From an uncultured Candidatus Saccharibacteria bacterium (GTDB lineage Bacteria; Patescibacteriota; Saccharimonadia; Saccharimonadales; Saccharimonadaceae): a stretch of 64,000 bases of DNA. Below are positions 37,853 through 48,539 of the stretch, piece by piece. Location of the stretch: contig CAMZHH010000001.1 in NCBI GenBank assembly GCA_947306745.1, positions 65,000 to 128,999 of the forward strand, in the 5' to 3' direction. A model generated the notes under the pieces. That model saw only the letters and a program-made list of their open reading frames with translations. It did no database searches and had not been told where the DNA came from. Numbering within the stretch: position 1 is the stretch's first letter; the number at the start of each line of letters is the position of its first letter. A program made the translations under genes and the position numbers.

Positions 37853-38986
37853 ATGTCAGTTGACCATCAAGCGGATATCGCTAAACGCGCTAAGCTCATC
37901 GTTAAAACAAGTATCATTGGCATTATAGCCAATCTTTTTCTGGCAGGCTTTAAGGCTGTGGTAGGCTTATTGTCGAATTCTATCGCAATTGTCCTCGACG
38001 CAATAAACAACTTGAGTGACATGATGTCATCCATCGTGACTTTGATTGGCGTGCGCATTGGTAATAAAGCGCCAGATAAAAAGCATCCGATGGGCCATGG
38101 TCGTTATGAATATCTGTCAACTGCAATTATTGCGGTCATTATTATGTATATTGGCGTGACGGCTTTAATCGAGTCGATAAAGAAAATTATCACGCCAGAA
38201 GAGGCGAACTATTCGATAATTTCGTTAGTTATCGTTGGCGTAGCCGTTATAGTAAAAATATTTCTCGGCATTTATTTCCGTCGCATGGCCAAGAAGGCCG
38301 ATTCCGATTCGTTACGCGCCTCAGGCACGGATGCTCTGTTTGATTCCGTCGTCTCTGCGGCCACATTAGTTGCGGCCGTGGTGTTCCTAACTACTGGCAT
38401 TGCAATTGAAGCATATCTTGCTGCGGGCATTTCATTATTAATTCTACGCTCTGGCTACAAGATGCTTCGTGAAATTTTCAGTATTATCGCCGGCGAGCGT
38501 GCTGATTCAGAATTGTCTAAACAGATTAAAGCTGAAGTTAAGTCAATAAAAGGCGTCGAAGGTGCATTTGATTTAATCTTGCATGATTATGGTCCAAACA
38601 TGACTTTTATGTCAGTAAATATTGAAGTCGAAGAAACTGTTTCGGCGCGCGAAATTGATGATATCTCGCGCGAAATCCGTCGCATTATCTTTTATAAACA
38701 TCATATTTACGTTAACTCGGTTGGTATCTATTCTATCAATACGCAAGATGAGGAAGTAAATGCAATTTATCGTCGTACAAAAGATGTGCTATCGCATTAT
38801 GAACATGTGCAACAAATGCATGGTTTCCATGTTGATCGTAAAAAGAAAGAGATTAGCTTCGATATTGTAATCGGTTTTGGCGTGAAGAATCGTCGCGACT
38901 ATTATTTGCGCATTAAGCGTCATTTGCATGATGTATTTCCAAAATACAAAATCAATATCGCAATGGATATTGACTACGCCGATTAA
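37853..38986 (+). CDS. Cation diffusion facilitator family transporter
   Basis: SNSIAIVLDAINNLSDMMSSIVTLIGVRIGNKAPDKKHPMGHGRYEYLS. Confidence 0.93.
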   Translation: MSVDHQADIAKRAKLIVKTSIIGIIANLFLAGFKAVVGLLSNSIAIVLDAINNLSDMMSSIVTLIGVRIGNKAPDKKHPMGHGRYEYLSTAIIAVIIMYIGVTALIESIKKIITPEEANYSIISLVIVGVAVIVKIFLGIYFRRMAKKADSDSLRASGTDALFDSVVSAATLVAAVVFLTTGIAIEAYLAAGISLLILRSGYKMLREIFSIIAGERADSELSKQIKAEVKSIKGVEGAFDLILHDYGPNMTFMSVNIEVEETVSAREIDDISREIRRIIFYKHHIYVNSVGIYSINTQDEEVNAIYRRTKDVLSHYEHVQQMHGFHVDRKKKEISFDIVIGFGVKNRRDYYLRIKRHLHDVFPKYKINIAMDIDYAD

Positions 38987-39366
38987 TCAAGAATTTGCCA
39001 AGCCAGCTCAGCACATTTGACTCTGGCTGGCATTTTTGATATATCCACTAAAGCATTTACTTCGTCAAGTTCGGGCGCAGTTTCGCCGGTCTGAATCATT
39101 TGCAAGAATTTTTCTTTTAGGGCGCGCGCTTCGTCCAAAGTTTTTCCGCGTAATAAATCTAGCATCATGTCAGCAGAGGCTTGCGAAATTGCGCAACCTA
39201 CACCATCGAACCCAACATCTTTAATAATGTTATTTTCGACGCGTAATTTGACAGTTAATTTATCGCCGCAACTTGCATTATGTAATTGTTTTTCGTGCGT
39301 AGCTTTAAAATCTATACCTTTATTATATGGATGCGTATTGTGGTCTAAAATTTCTTCGTTATACAT
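38983..39366 (-). CDS. sufU: SufU/IscU-like Fe-S scaffold or sulfur transfer protein
   Basis: NASCGDKLTVKLRVENNIIKDVGFDGVGCAISQASADMM. Confidence 0.92.
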   Translation of the reverse strand: MYNEEILDHNTHPYNKGIDFKATHEKQLHNASCGDKLTVKLRVENNIIKDVGFDGVGCAISQASADMMLDLLRGKTLDEARALKEKFLQMIQTGETAPELDEVNALVDISKMPARVKCAELAWQILD

Positions 39367-40516
39367 ACATATCCTTCCGGATATTCTTTAGAACCTCAAC
39401 AGTTTTATCGATTTCTTCGAATGTATTATATGGCGCTAAACTGATCCGCGTCACGGGGCCAATTCCGAGATAATCTAAACCGACCTGAGCGCAGTGATAT
39501 CCAGCCCGTACGCAGATATTATGCACGGCTAAATATTGCGCCACATCGTGCGGATGAACGCTGTCAATCGTGAATGAAATAATCGGATCATAAGTGACTG
39601 AAATAATTTTTAAGCCTTCAATCTCACTCAATATTCTGTGCGCATAAGCGGCTAATTTCTTTTCATGCGTAAAGAATTCATTTTGATGAGCAGAGAAGTA
39701 CCTAATCGCCTCTGCGAGACCAATTGCGCCGGCAATATTTGGTGTGCCTGCTTCGAAACGCTGCGGAATCGGTGCGAGATCAAAATCTTGCTCACGAACA
39801 TCTTCGACCATTTCGCCACCAAACTGTGCTGGAGATAATTGGTCATGAATTTTTTTGCTAATATAAAGAACGCCAATTCCAGTCGGCCCAAAGATTTTGT
39901 GCCCAGAAAAGGCGAGCGCAAGAGGGTTATCTCGAAATGTTTTTACATCAATCTTTTTATGCGCGATAGCCTGCGCGGCGTCCGCAAAGAAGATTACTCT
40001 AGGTTCCGGTCGACCATACGCATCGTCAAATGACTTCGTGTTGCCAAACACATTCGAATACATCGACATGGCTGCAATATCAATAAAATCGTTCACGACA
40101 AAGGAATTATCTGGCCCCATACTAGATCCGTCTTTGCGACTAGGGATATATTTAAATTCTTTTGCATTTTTACGCCATGGTAGTAGATTACTATGATGAC
40201 CGGTAATATCAGAAGCTACGATTTTATCTTTCGCATTTATCATTTGCGTAAATTTATTAATGCCGTCCGTGGTTCCGCTAGTAAAGATAATTTCTTCTGG
40301 TTCCGCGTTAATAAATTTCGCAACTGTTTGGCGCGCTTCATCGTATTGTGCCGTCGCTTTGACGCTCAAATCATAAAGTCCGCGGTAAATGTTTGCATTT
40401 TCGTGCACATAAAAATCATTAATACGCTCAATTACGCATTTCGGTTTAAAGGTAGTGGCGGCATTGTCTAGATAAATTACGCCATCTTGTAGTTGCGGAA
40501 AATCATTTCTATTCAT
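39359..40516 (-). CDS. sufS: Cysteine desulfurase SufS
   Basis: YLDNAATTFKPKCVIERI, FSGHKIFGPTGIGVLY, RAGYHCAQ. Confidence 0.94.
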   Translation of the reverse strand: MNRNDFPQLQDGVIYLDNAATTFKPKCVIERINDFYVHENANIYRGLYDLSVKATAQYDEARQTVAKFINAEPEEIIFTSGTTDGINKFTQMINAKDKIVASDITGHHSNLLPWRKNAKEFKYIPSRKDGSSMGPDNSFVVNDFIDIAAMSMYSNVFGNTKSFDDAYGRPEPRVIFFADAAQAIAHKKIDVKTFRDNPLALAFSGHKIFGPTGIGVLYISKKIHDQLSPAQFGGEMVEDVREQDFDLAPIPQRFEAGTPNIAGAIGLAEAIRYFSAHQNEFFTHEKKLAAYAHRILSEIEGLKIISVTYDPIISFTIDSVHPHDVAQYLAVHNICVRAGYHCAQVGLDYLGIGPVTRISLAPYNTFEEIDKTVEVLKNIRKDMYV

Positions 40517-41114
40517 TTAAGGCCTCGTAAACATATTGTAGCTTATCGTCATCATCGATGAGGTTTAATATGTCCAGAATTCGTGCGCGTGTGATAATAT
40601 TTCGCGCTTGCTCTTCCGAGAAACCGCGTATGCGCAAGTATTCCAATTGTGATTCGTCGATATGACCAGAACTTAAGCTATGATTGCCGACTACATTTTC
40701 TTCGTCGCAATCGATAATTGGGTACGAAATATTTTTTGCGCGATCAGCCAAAATCACCATTTCTTTTTCATTGCCGTGCGCTCCAATCGCGCCTTTGCAA
40801 AAATGTATCGTCATATTTGTTTCTTTATGTGACTGGCCAGAAAGGGAACTAACTAAGTTGAAATTGCTGACCGAATTCACGCCACAGTGCTCGACGTTGT
40901 AATTATATTTAATATTACTCTTATTGCGCGCTAAAATCGCCGTATGCACGTCTAATTTTGCATTATCGGCCAGGGTGGCATTAATTTGAAAATCCTGCGT
41001 TATATCGCCAATTATGACTTGCACTAGCGTCATCTTTTCGTTGGCGCCAAGTTCTATCTCGTTCAAATTGCTGATGTTAGAAAAGTTTGGCGTGAGAATT
41101 TGTACAACTTTCAT
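40509..41114 (-). CDS. sufD: SufD-like FeS assembly protein (short)
   Basis: Position between sufB and sufS; NHSLSSGHIDESQLEYLRIRGFSEEQARNIITRARI. Confidence 0.8.
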   Translation of the reverse strand: MKVVQILTPNFSNISNLNEIELGANEKMTLVQVIIGDITQDFQINATLADNAKLDVHTAILARNKSNIKYNYNVEHCGVNSVSNFNLVSSLSGQSHKETNMTIHFCKGAIGAHGNEKEMVILADRAKNISYPIIDCDEENVVGNHSLSSGHIDESQLEYLRIRGFSEEQARNIITRARILDILNLIDDDDKLQYVYEALNE

Positions 41115-42451
41115 TACATATTCTCCTGCATTTCGAGTCGGATTAAATTATTCATCTCGGCGGCATATTCGAATGGTAGTTCTTTCGAAACATCATTTGT
41201 AAAACCGCGGACGATTAATGCGCGCGCTTCATCTTCCGAAAGACCACGTGTGCGTAAATAATTGATTTCGCGCTCAGAAATTTTACCAACGTTCGCCTCG
41301 TGTGCTATATCTGCCGAACTGCAAGAAATGTCAAATTTCGGCACTGTATTTGAAGTGGATTTTGAATCTAGCATTAATGATTGGCAATCAGTAAAAGACT
41401 TAGCATTTTTTGCACGCCCAGTAACTTTTACTAAGCTACGAAAAGTATTTTTGCCACCGTCTTTTGCTAGTGATTTTGCGTTAATATACGATGTTGTGCG
41501 CGGAGCAAGGTGTACTACTTTTACGCCAGTGTCGAGGTCTTTTCCTTCGCCGGCAAAAGTGACACCCGTGTATTCCATCGAAGCGCCAACTCCATTTAGA
41601 ATCGCCATCGGGTAGAGCATGGAAACGTGCGAACCAAACGAGCCAGTTACCCATTCCATTTTGCCACCAGCCTCAACTATCGCGCGTTTAGTATTTAAGT
41701 TGTACATATTTTTCGACCAGTTTTCGACGGTAGAATATTTAACGCTGGCGTTCTTTTTGACGAAGATTTCTACGCATCCGGCATGTAGATTTGCGATGTT
41801 ATATTTTGGTGCCGAGCAGCCTTCGATAAAATGCAAATCCGCACCTTCGTCCACGATAATTAAGGTATGTTCGAATTGGCCGGCACCTGGTGCATTAAAA
41901 CGAAAATATGACTGTAGGGGGAATTGCACGCTCGTATTCGGTGGCACGTAAACGAATGAACCGCCCGACCAAACGGCGCCATGGAGCGCGGCAAATTTAT
42001 GGTCTTCCGGTGGCACTAACTGCATGAAATATCTGTGTACCATACCACGATATTTACTATGCATGGCATTTTCGATTGAATCATAATAGACACCCTGATT
42101 TGCGACGGCCGATTTTACATTGTGGTAGACTAACTCCGAATCAAACTGCGCACCCACGCCAGCTAACCCTGCGCGCTCAGCTTCCGGGATACCAAGATCT
42201 TCGAAAGTTTGACGAATATCGTCTGGCACATCTTTCCAATTTCGCACCATTTCCTTGCGCGGTTTCACATAACTTTGAATATTATCAATGTCGAGTTCGC
42301 TCAAATCTGGCCCCCAGCTCGGCATCGGCATGGCGAGATACTTGCGTAAACTTCGCAAACGAAATTCGAGCATCCATTTAGGCTCGTTTTTGCGCGCGGA
42401 TATTTCGCGCACGATTTCCGGCGTTAAGCCTTTAGGCGTTTTTGAAGCCAT
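41114..42451 (-). CDS. sufB: Fe-S cluster assembly protein SufB
   Basis: YDSIENAMHSKYRGMVHRYFMQLVPPEDHKFAALHGAVWSGGSFVYVPPN; ISCSSADIAHEANVGKISE; start reassigned to MASKTPKG. Confidence 0.95.
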   Translation of the reverse strand: MASKTPKGLTPEIVREISARKNEPKWMLEFRLRSLRKYLAMPMPSWGPDLSELDIDNIQSYVKPRKEMVRNWKDVPDDIRQTFEDLGIPEAERAGLAGVGAQFDSELVYHNVKSAVANQGVYYDSIENAMHSKYRGMVHRYFMQLVPPEDHKFAALHGAVWSGGSFVYVPPNTSVQFPLQSYFRFNAPGAGQFEHTLIIVDEGADLHFIEGCSAPKYNIANLHAGCVEIFVKKNASVKYSTVENWSKNMYNLNTKRAIVEAGGKMEWVTGSFGSHVSMLYPMAILNGVGASMEYTGVTFAGEGKDLDTGVKVVHLAPRTTSYINAKSLAKDGGKNTFRSLVKVTGRAKNAKSFTDCQSLMLDSKSTSNTVPKFDISCSSADIAHEANVGKISEREINYLRTRGLSEDEARALIVRGFTNDVSKELPFEYAAEMNNLIRLEMQENM

Positions 42452-43160
42452 GTTTTCGAATATCCTCCAACATTCCAACATCGCCCACGCAGGAAATTAA
42501 TCCATCTCGAATCACATATACGCGATCAACATTTAACGACTGCAAAATGCGCATATTATGAGTCACGATCGCTAAGCTGCAATTTGTTTCGTCCTGGTAT
42601 TCACGAATAACGCGTGACACTAAACGCGCCGCATCGACATCTAAGCCGGAATCGATTTCGTCTAAAATCGCTAACTGTGGGCGGAGCATTAACATTTGTA
42701 GTATCTCAAGTTTCTTTTTCTCGCCACCGGAAAAATCTACGTTCAACTCACGTTCGCCACTGAATGGATTTAAATCTAATTTTTCTAAATATTTCGCTAG
42801 AGTAAGCTTAAATTCGCGCAGACGAACTTTTTTGCCGTGCGCTTCAATTGTGGAACGTAACATTTCGCCGACGGGTAATCCTGGAATTGCGACCGGGTCT
42901 TGGTAGCTCAAAAACATGCCTAGCTTCGCGCGCTCTTCGCAAGGGAGTTTAGCAACATCCTTTCCTGCAAAAGATATGCTACCGGAATAATCAAAATCCG
43001 ACACGCCCATTAAGCTACGCGCCAAAGTAGATTTGCCGGCACCGTTTGGGCCAACTACTACGACGGTCTCACCTTTATCGATACGTAAATCAATGCCATG
43101 TAGTAATTCTTTATCGGCTGTGGAAGCGTGCAAATTTTTCGCAATTAATAATTTCGACAT
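42432..43160 (-). CDS. sufC: Fe-S cluster assembly ATPase SufC
   Basis: VVGPNGAGKSTLARSLMG, DFSGGEKKKLEILQMLML, DEIDSGLDVDA. Confidence 0.95.
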   Translation of the reverse strand: MSKLLIAKNLHASTADKELLHGIDLRIDKGETVVVVGPNGAGKSTLARSLMGVSDFDYSGSISFAGKDVAKLPCEERAKLGMFLSYQDPVAIPGLPVGEMLRSTIEAHGKKVRLREFKLTLAKYLEKLDLNPFSGERELNVDFSGGEKKKLEILQMLMLRPQLAILDEIDSGLDVDAARLVSRVIREYQDETNCSLAIVTHNMRILQSLNVDRVYVIRDGLISCVGDVGMLEDIRKHGFKNA

Positions 43161-43272
43161 AGTCCTCCAAGATCCCCACCACTAATACCATTTTAACACC
43201 TATATATTTTTAACTAAAATAGGCTCAAGACTAGATATGCATAAAAAATAGGACTTTTTGTCCCTAAAAAAA

Positions 43273-43347
43273 TGGCTCCCCCGGTCAGACTCGAACTGAC
43301 AACCTCGAAGTTAACAGCTTCTTGCTCCACCATTGAGCTACAGGGGA
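43273..43347 (-). tRNA. tRNA-Asn(GUU)
   Basis: Cloverleaf: TCCCCTG/CGGGGGA acceptor, GCTC/GAGC D-stem, anticodon loop CTGTTAA, discriminator G, encoded CCA. Confidence 0.93.
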
Positions 43348-43456
43348 ATGTAAATTAAGTGTACTAATAAAATCTTTTTCTGTCAAGATTGTTTTAAGCA
43401 TAACAGGGAAAGAGTCGATATGATATACTATATCTAAGTTTTAAACAGGAGGTACT

Positions 43457-45277
43457 ATGTGTGGGATTGTAGGATATATTGGTAATAAAACTGCGCAGAA
43501 CGTCCTGCTCAGCGGATTGAAGCGTTTGGAATATCGCGGTTATGACTCCGCCGGTATTGCCACTTTGGACGATAATGACGAGGCGCATATTGCGCGCTCT
43601 GTGGGCAAAATCTCTGAGCTGGAGCAAGTATTGAGTGCGAAGCCTCATGAAGGCCATGTTGGTATCGGCCATACGCGTTGGGCTACGCACGGTGGTGTCA
43701 CGGTTACGAATGCACACCCACATCATGTTGGCAACATTTACCTCGTGCATAACGGTATTATTGAAAATTACAAAGAACTCAAAGCGAAGCTCAGCAAATA
43801 CGAATTCAAATCCGATACTGATACGGAAGTACTAGCCGCTTTGATCGATAGCTACTATACCGATAAGGTTTCGTTGAAGGATGCTGTCGCGAAAGCTCTC
43901 AAGGCGATTCGTGGTACTTACGGTATTGCCGTCTTTTCTCCAAAAGAGCCAGATAATATTGTTGTGGCCCGCCTTGGTTCGCCATTAATTATTGGTCTTG
44001 GTAAAGATGAGACCATTATTGCTTCCGACGCCTCTGCTTTGCTCGGCTATACGCGTGAGGCCATCTATCTTAACGATGGCGAGCTTGCCGTTTGTAGTCG
44101 TGATGGCGCGGAAGTCTTTAATCTCGCTATGAAGCATCTCGATACTGAGCCGGAAGAAATCGAAGGCGATGTTGAGCAGATTCAGAAGGGTGGCTATGAT
44201 CATTTCTTACTCAAAGAAATCATGGAGCAGGCCACAACTCTGCCAAACACGCTTTCTGGTCGTATTGATCCAAAAGCTGGCAAGATGCACCTTGGCGGCC
44301 CGAATCTGACTGCTAAAGAAATGCGCGATGTGAAGCATATCGTGATTGTTGGTTGTGGTACAGCATATTACGCCGGTCTTCTCGCGTCGTATTACATGGA
44401 GCAATTAATCCCAGACATTACTACTGAAGTTGTGATTGCGTCCGAGTATCGCTACCGTTCTTTCCATTTACCAAAAGATTCGATTGCTTTAATCGTTTCG
44501 CAGTCTGGCGAAACGGCCGATACGCTCGCATGTCTCCGTGAAATTAAGAAGCGTGGCGTGAAGACGCTCGGTGTCGTGAACGTTGTTGGCTCGACTATCG
44601 CACGCGAAGTCGATGGTGGTACTTATGTCCATGCTGGTCCAGAAATTTCCGTTGCTTCTACTAAGGCCTTTACAGCGCAGGTAGTTACGATGCTGATGTT
44701 TGCTGGTATGCTCGCAGAATATCATGGTGGCAATTCTGAATTAATCCACAGATTTACGAATGAGCTTGCTATCTTGCCGGAGGAAATTGAGAAGAACCTC
44801 AATACTCATCGCGAAACGATGGAAGCTCTCGCAAAGAAGTACGCAAAGTATAACGACGCGCTTTATCTTGGTCGCGATACAGCTTATCCTATTGCTCTTG
44901 AAGGCGCACTTAAACTCAAGGAAATCTCCTACATCCACGCAGAAGGCTATGCCTCCGGTGAGCTTAAGCACGGTCCAATTGCGCTTGTTGATGATACTTT
45001 CTTTGAAGTCTTCGACATTCTAGACAACTGGCTCTTTGAAAAGTCTATTGGTGGCTTGCATGAAGTTCGCGCCCGTGGTGGCAAGACAATCGTACTCACG
45101 AATAGTAAGAAGGATATCGATGCCGATGATATTGTCCGTGTCGATAGTAAAGTTGAATTACTCGCGCCAATCCTTTTGAATACTTTGCAACAGTTGTTTG
45201 CTTACTATATGGCCGTTGAGCGTGGTAATGACGTTGATCAGCCACGCAATCTCGCTAAATCCGTCACGGTGGAGTAA
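43457..45277 (+). CDS. glmS: Glutamine--fructose-6-phosphate aminotransferase
   Basis: MCGIVGYIGNKTAQNVLLSGLKRLEYRGYDSAG; ending LAKSVTVE. Confidence 0.97.
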   Translation: MCGIVGYIGNKTAQNVLLSGLKRLEYRGYDSAGIATLDDNDEAHIARSVGKISELEQVLSAKPHEGHVGIGHTRWATHGGVTVTNAHPHHVGNIYLVHNGIIENYKELKAKLSKYEFKSDTDTEVLAALIDSYYTDKVSLKDAVAKALKAIRGTYGIAVFSPKEPDNIVVARLGSPLIIGLGKDETIIASDASALLGYTREAIYLNDGELAVCSRDGAEVFNLAMKHLDTEPEEIEGDVEQIQKGGYDHFLLKEIMEQATTLPNTLSGRIDPKAGKMHLGGPNLTAKEMRDVKHIVIVGCGTAYYAGLLASYYMEQLIPDITTEVVIASEYRYRSFHLPKDSIALIVSQSGETADTLACLREIKKRGVKTLGVVNVVGSTIAREVDGGTYVHAGPEISVASTKAFTAQVVTMLMFAGMLAEYHGGNSELIHRFTNELAILPEEIEKNLNTHRETMEALAKKYAKYNDALYLGRDTAYPIALEGALKLKEISYIHAEGYASGELKHGPIALVDDTFFEVFDILDNWLFEKSIGGLHEVRARGGKTIVLTNSKKDIDADDIVRVDSKVELLAPILLNTLQQLFAYYMAVERGNDVDQPRNLAKSVTVE

Positions 45278-47175
45278 TGGGCGAGCGCAAAGGAAATAAA
45301 TTGCTTGAATCACGCACGCGGCTAAAAGAGTCGCGTGCGCGCAAGCGTTCCGAACGCGCAAAAAAACGCGCCCAAAAAGAAGCTGAGCGCAAAAGGCCAG
45401 AATACCCACGCATTTCATTGAAGTCGATTTTGTACTGCATGAATATTTACGCTAAGGCCGTCGGTCCGAAGCGCTACTTCTTCTGGTTTTATCGTGTTGT
45501 TAGCTCTGCGATTCCGGCTTGGACTGCAGTCTTAGCTGGTAACGTCGTGACGGAGATTACCCGAGTAATCGAGACGGGCGACTTTACGCCGTTCATTGTC
45601 GCGGTAATTTTCTTAATCAGCGTGCAATTAGTTAACGTTATATTGAGTGCTGTTTATCATTTACTTTCAATTTCCGTAAATCAGGAAGTCTTCATTTATG
45701 TAAGTGAAATGGTAGCGACGAAATATATTCAAATTCCACTAGCGCAACGCGAAAGTAGGGAATTTGCCGACAAATTTGAACGCGTACGCGACTTTGGCGG
45801 CTCTATTGACTTTGTTGCCTCAAGTGCAATTACGGTTATTTCGTCCGTAGTTGGATTGATGTCAGTCGTAATAGCGACCTTAACCGCCTCGCCGCTCATT
45901 ACAATCGCAGTGGTCTTAGCAGCGATTCCGTCTTCAATTCTGAGTTTGCGTTTGGCCGCACGAGAGCGTCGCAACTGGCGTGAATTTACAAAAGATCGTC
46001 GTATCGCCTGGCAGATTGAGCGCAAAATTACTAACTCCGATTCTGCCCTCGAAATTGAGCTTAATGGTCTCAGTAAGACACTTGTTGAGCAGATGATTAA
46101 GGCGCGTCGCCGTAGCCAGGAGCAAGATATCGCAGACAATAAAGCCTTCTTCTGGCCACGTTTCGGCGGTAGTGTTTTGCAAGACGCCGTGAGCTATGTC
46201 GTGCTGATTTTCGTTGCGATTCAAATTATCCTTGGCAAACTCGAAATCGGGCAATTCTTAACTATTCGTACGCTCTTAATTCAATTGAATGATAGTATTT
46301 CGAACTTATTTAGTAGCATTACAAATATTAACTCTAGCCTCGTAAATGCAACGGACTTCATGGAGTTTATGGAGACGCCAGCGCAACACAGTGGCGATAT
46401 TATAATTGATCATATTCCAACTATCGAATTTCAAAATGTCGGCTTTACGTATCCACGTTCTGATGTGCGCGCCGTAAAAGATGTTAGCTTTACGCTGAAT
46501 CCTGGCGACAGCTTAGCTATCGTCGGCGAGAATGGCGCTGGCAAGACGACCTTGATTAAACTAATGATTGGCGCTTATCAACCAACCAAGGGCACAATCT
46601 TGATTGACGGTCAGCCGTTAGAGCGCATTAATCGCGAATCTTACCTCGCGCAAATCGGCGCGCTCTTCCAGGATTTCTCGCGTTATGAATTCGCCACACT
46701 CGGCGAAAACGTTTGGTTTGGCGACGTGGAACGCCCATACAGTCGTCGCGATATTGAAGCTGCGCTCAAAGACGCCGGCCTCGAAAGCCTCGTCAATGAA
46801 TATAAAGAAGGTCTTAATACGATTCTTTCCAAGGATATCGATTCCAAGAATGCAGTCAATCTTTCTGGTGGCCAATGGCAACGCCTTGGTATTGCACGCG
46901 CTTTCTTCCGCTCGCCGAATGTTTTGATTTTAGATGAGCCAACAGCCTCCGTTGATGCGGTTTCGGAATATGAAATCTTTAAGAATATCATCAAGAAACA
47001 AGAGAACAAAACGACCGTTATTATTTCGCATCGCTTTTCGACTGTGCGCAAAGCAGAGAGGATTATCGTGCTCGATCATGGCAAAATCGTCGAGTCTGGC
47101 ACTCATGATGAACTCATCGCTAAAAATGGTATATATAAAGAGATGTTCGAATTGCAGGCCGAGGGGTATAATTAA
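45277..47175 (+). CDS. ABC transporter, fused permease/ATPase
   Basis: VGENGAGKTTLIKLMIGAY, NLSGGQWQRLGIARAFFRSPNVLILDEPTASVDA; N-terminal TM domain. Confidence 0.93.
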   Translation: MGERKGNKLLESRTRLKESRARKRSERAKKRAQKEAERKRPEYPRISLKSILYCMNIYAKAVGPKRYFFWFYRVVSSAIPAWTAVLAGNVVTEITRVIETGDFTPFIVAVIFLISVQLVNVILSAVYHLLSISVNQEVFIYVSEMVATKYIQIPLAQRESREFADKFERVRDFGGSIDFVASSAITVISSVVGLMSVVIATLTASPLITIAVVLAAIPSSILSLRLAARERRNWREFTKDRRIAWQIERKITNSDSALEIELNGLSKTLVEQMIKARRRSQEQDIADNKAFFWPRFGGSVLQDAVSYVVLIFVAIQIILGKLEIGQFLTIRTLLIQLNDSISNLFSSITNINSSLVNATDFMEFMETPAQHSGDIIIDHIPTIEFQNVGFTYPRSDVRAVKDVSFTLNPGDSLAIVGENGAGKTTLIKLMIGAYQPTKGTILIDGQPLERINRESYLAQIGALFQDFSRYEFATLGENVWFGDVERPYSRRDIEAALKDAGLESLVNEYKEGLNTILSKDIDSKNAVNLSGGQWQRLGIARAFFRSPNVLILDEPTASVDAVSEYEIFKNIIKKQENKTTVIISHRFSTVRKAERIIVLDHGKIVESGTHDELIAKNGIYKEMFELQAEGYN

Positions 47176-47192
47176 GGGTAGGGAAAATACTT

Positions 47193-47600
47193 ATGCATAA
47201 AAGAGAAAAAGCTACATTAACCATTACTATTGTTTTAGCGGTCATAACTTTATTCGGTTTTGGCTTGCTCGTATTTTCGACGAAAGATTTTAACGATATT
47301 GCCGTTGATACAATTCTATTGATAACTGCTACGATTTCACTCGGTATCGCTGTCTTTTCGCAGATGTCGGCCGATAAAGAAGCGCGTCGCGTCGAGAAGC
47401 TGATTCACGAGCTTAACATGGTCGATAAAAACATCGAAAACGACATGAATATCGACAAATCTTTGCGCTATCGTCTCGATAAAATGCTCGCCCTCGAAGA
47501 AGAAATCTATCGCAAAGTCGGCGGTCGTAAAACATCCAAACAACTCGTTAAAGAATATCGCATCGAGCACCCAGAAAAGCCAGATAAAAAGGAGAAATAA
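47193..47600 (+). CDS. Small membrane protein of unknown function
   Basis: Two N-terminal TMs, charged C-term; ATG overlap with next gene. Confidence 0.65.
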   Translation: MHKREKATLTITIVLAVITLFGFGLLVFSTKDFNDIAVDTILLITATISLGIAVFSQMSADKEARRVEKLIHELNMVDKNIENDMNIDKSLRYRLDKMLALEEEIYRKVGGRKTSKQLVKEYRIEHPEKPDKKEK

Positions 47601-48529
47601 TGCACATCGAGCTCACGGATTTTTATTCGCGCCTCGGCACTATCGCCATTATTTTAGTGCTTGGATTCCTGCTTGGTAAGCTAAAACTTATTTCGCCAAA
47701 AACTAACAAGGATCTCGTCAATTTATTACTGACCGTCTTTATGCCGGCCTCACTTTTTGCGGCTTTTCCAACCACTTATAGCGACGAGACTTCAGATCTC
47801 TTTAAGGCTGGCTTACTTGCTGGCGTACTCGTCATGACGGCACTGATTATTGTGTCGAAAATTCTGTTTAATAAAAAGTTTTATAACGACAAGCTCCGCT
47901 ACGAATCGCAGTTTGCGCTGATTTTTAATAACGCGACTTTTCTCGGTTATCCAATCATTGCTAGCACCTTTGGCGAACAGGGCGTTATTCCATATTGTGG
48001 CTTCATTATTGCGTTTAATATTGCACTCTTCTCTTATGGCGTTTATCTTTTCAAGCATAAAATCGACAGCAAACTTGTATTGAACGTAATTACAAATCCG
48101 AATATTATCGCGGTTGTATTAGGTGTGATTGTATTTGTGACTGGTTTTCAGCTTCCGGGTTTCGTGACCGATGCGGTGAAATATACCGGCAATGCCACAA
48201 CGGCGCTTTCGATTATTTGTGTTGGTTATATGCTGAGCAACGCGAAATTCTTCAAGCTGATTAAGAAATGGAAACTCATTTTGACAGCGGCAGCGCAATT
48301 AGTGCTCGGGCCGCTCATTGCATTTGGCTTATTGACCTTATTGCAATTCCCGAGCGAAGTCATCGCAGTTTGTACTTTGATCCAGGCTTTACCGACTGCA
48401 ACCTCGCTTGGTCTTTTCGCCTCAAAATATGGCGGCGATCAGACGGAGGCTTCCGAACTTGTGACCGTTTCGACGTTATTATCCATCGTCTTAATGCCTC
48501 TCATGGTATCATTATTATTAATTCACTAA
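47600..48529 (+). CDS. AEC (auxin efflux carrier) family transporter
   Basis: Polytopic; FGLLTLLQFPSEVIAVCTLIQALPTATSLGLFASKYGGDQTEASELVTVSTLLSIVLMPL. Confidence 0.9.
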   Translation: MHIELTDFYSRLGTIAIILVLGFLLGKLKLISPKTNKDLVNLLLTVFMPASLFAAFPTTYSDETSDLFKAGLLAGVLVMTALIIVSKILFNKKFYNDKLRYESQFALIFNNATFLGYPIIASTFGEQGVIPYCGFIIAFNIALFSYGVYLFKHKIDSKLVLNVITNPNIIAVVLGVIVFVTGFQLPGFVTDAVKYTGNATTALSIICVGYMLSNAKFFKLIKKWKLILTAAAQLVLGPLIAFGLLTLLQFPSEVIAVCTLIQALPTATSLGLFASKYGGDQTEASELVTVSTLLSIVLMPLMVSLLLIH

Positions 48530-48539
48530 GGAGTTTACG

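Noticed and set aside
39167-42500. Several plus-strand ORFs across the suf operon (for example 41262-41615, 41619-41951, 42076-42381)
   Set aside because: All antisense to well-identified suf genes with no independent signals.
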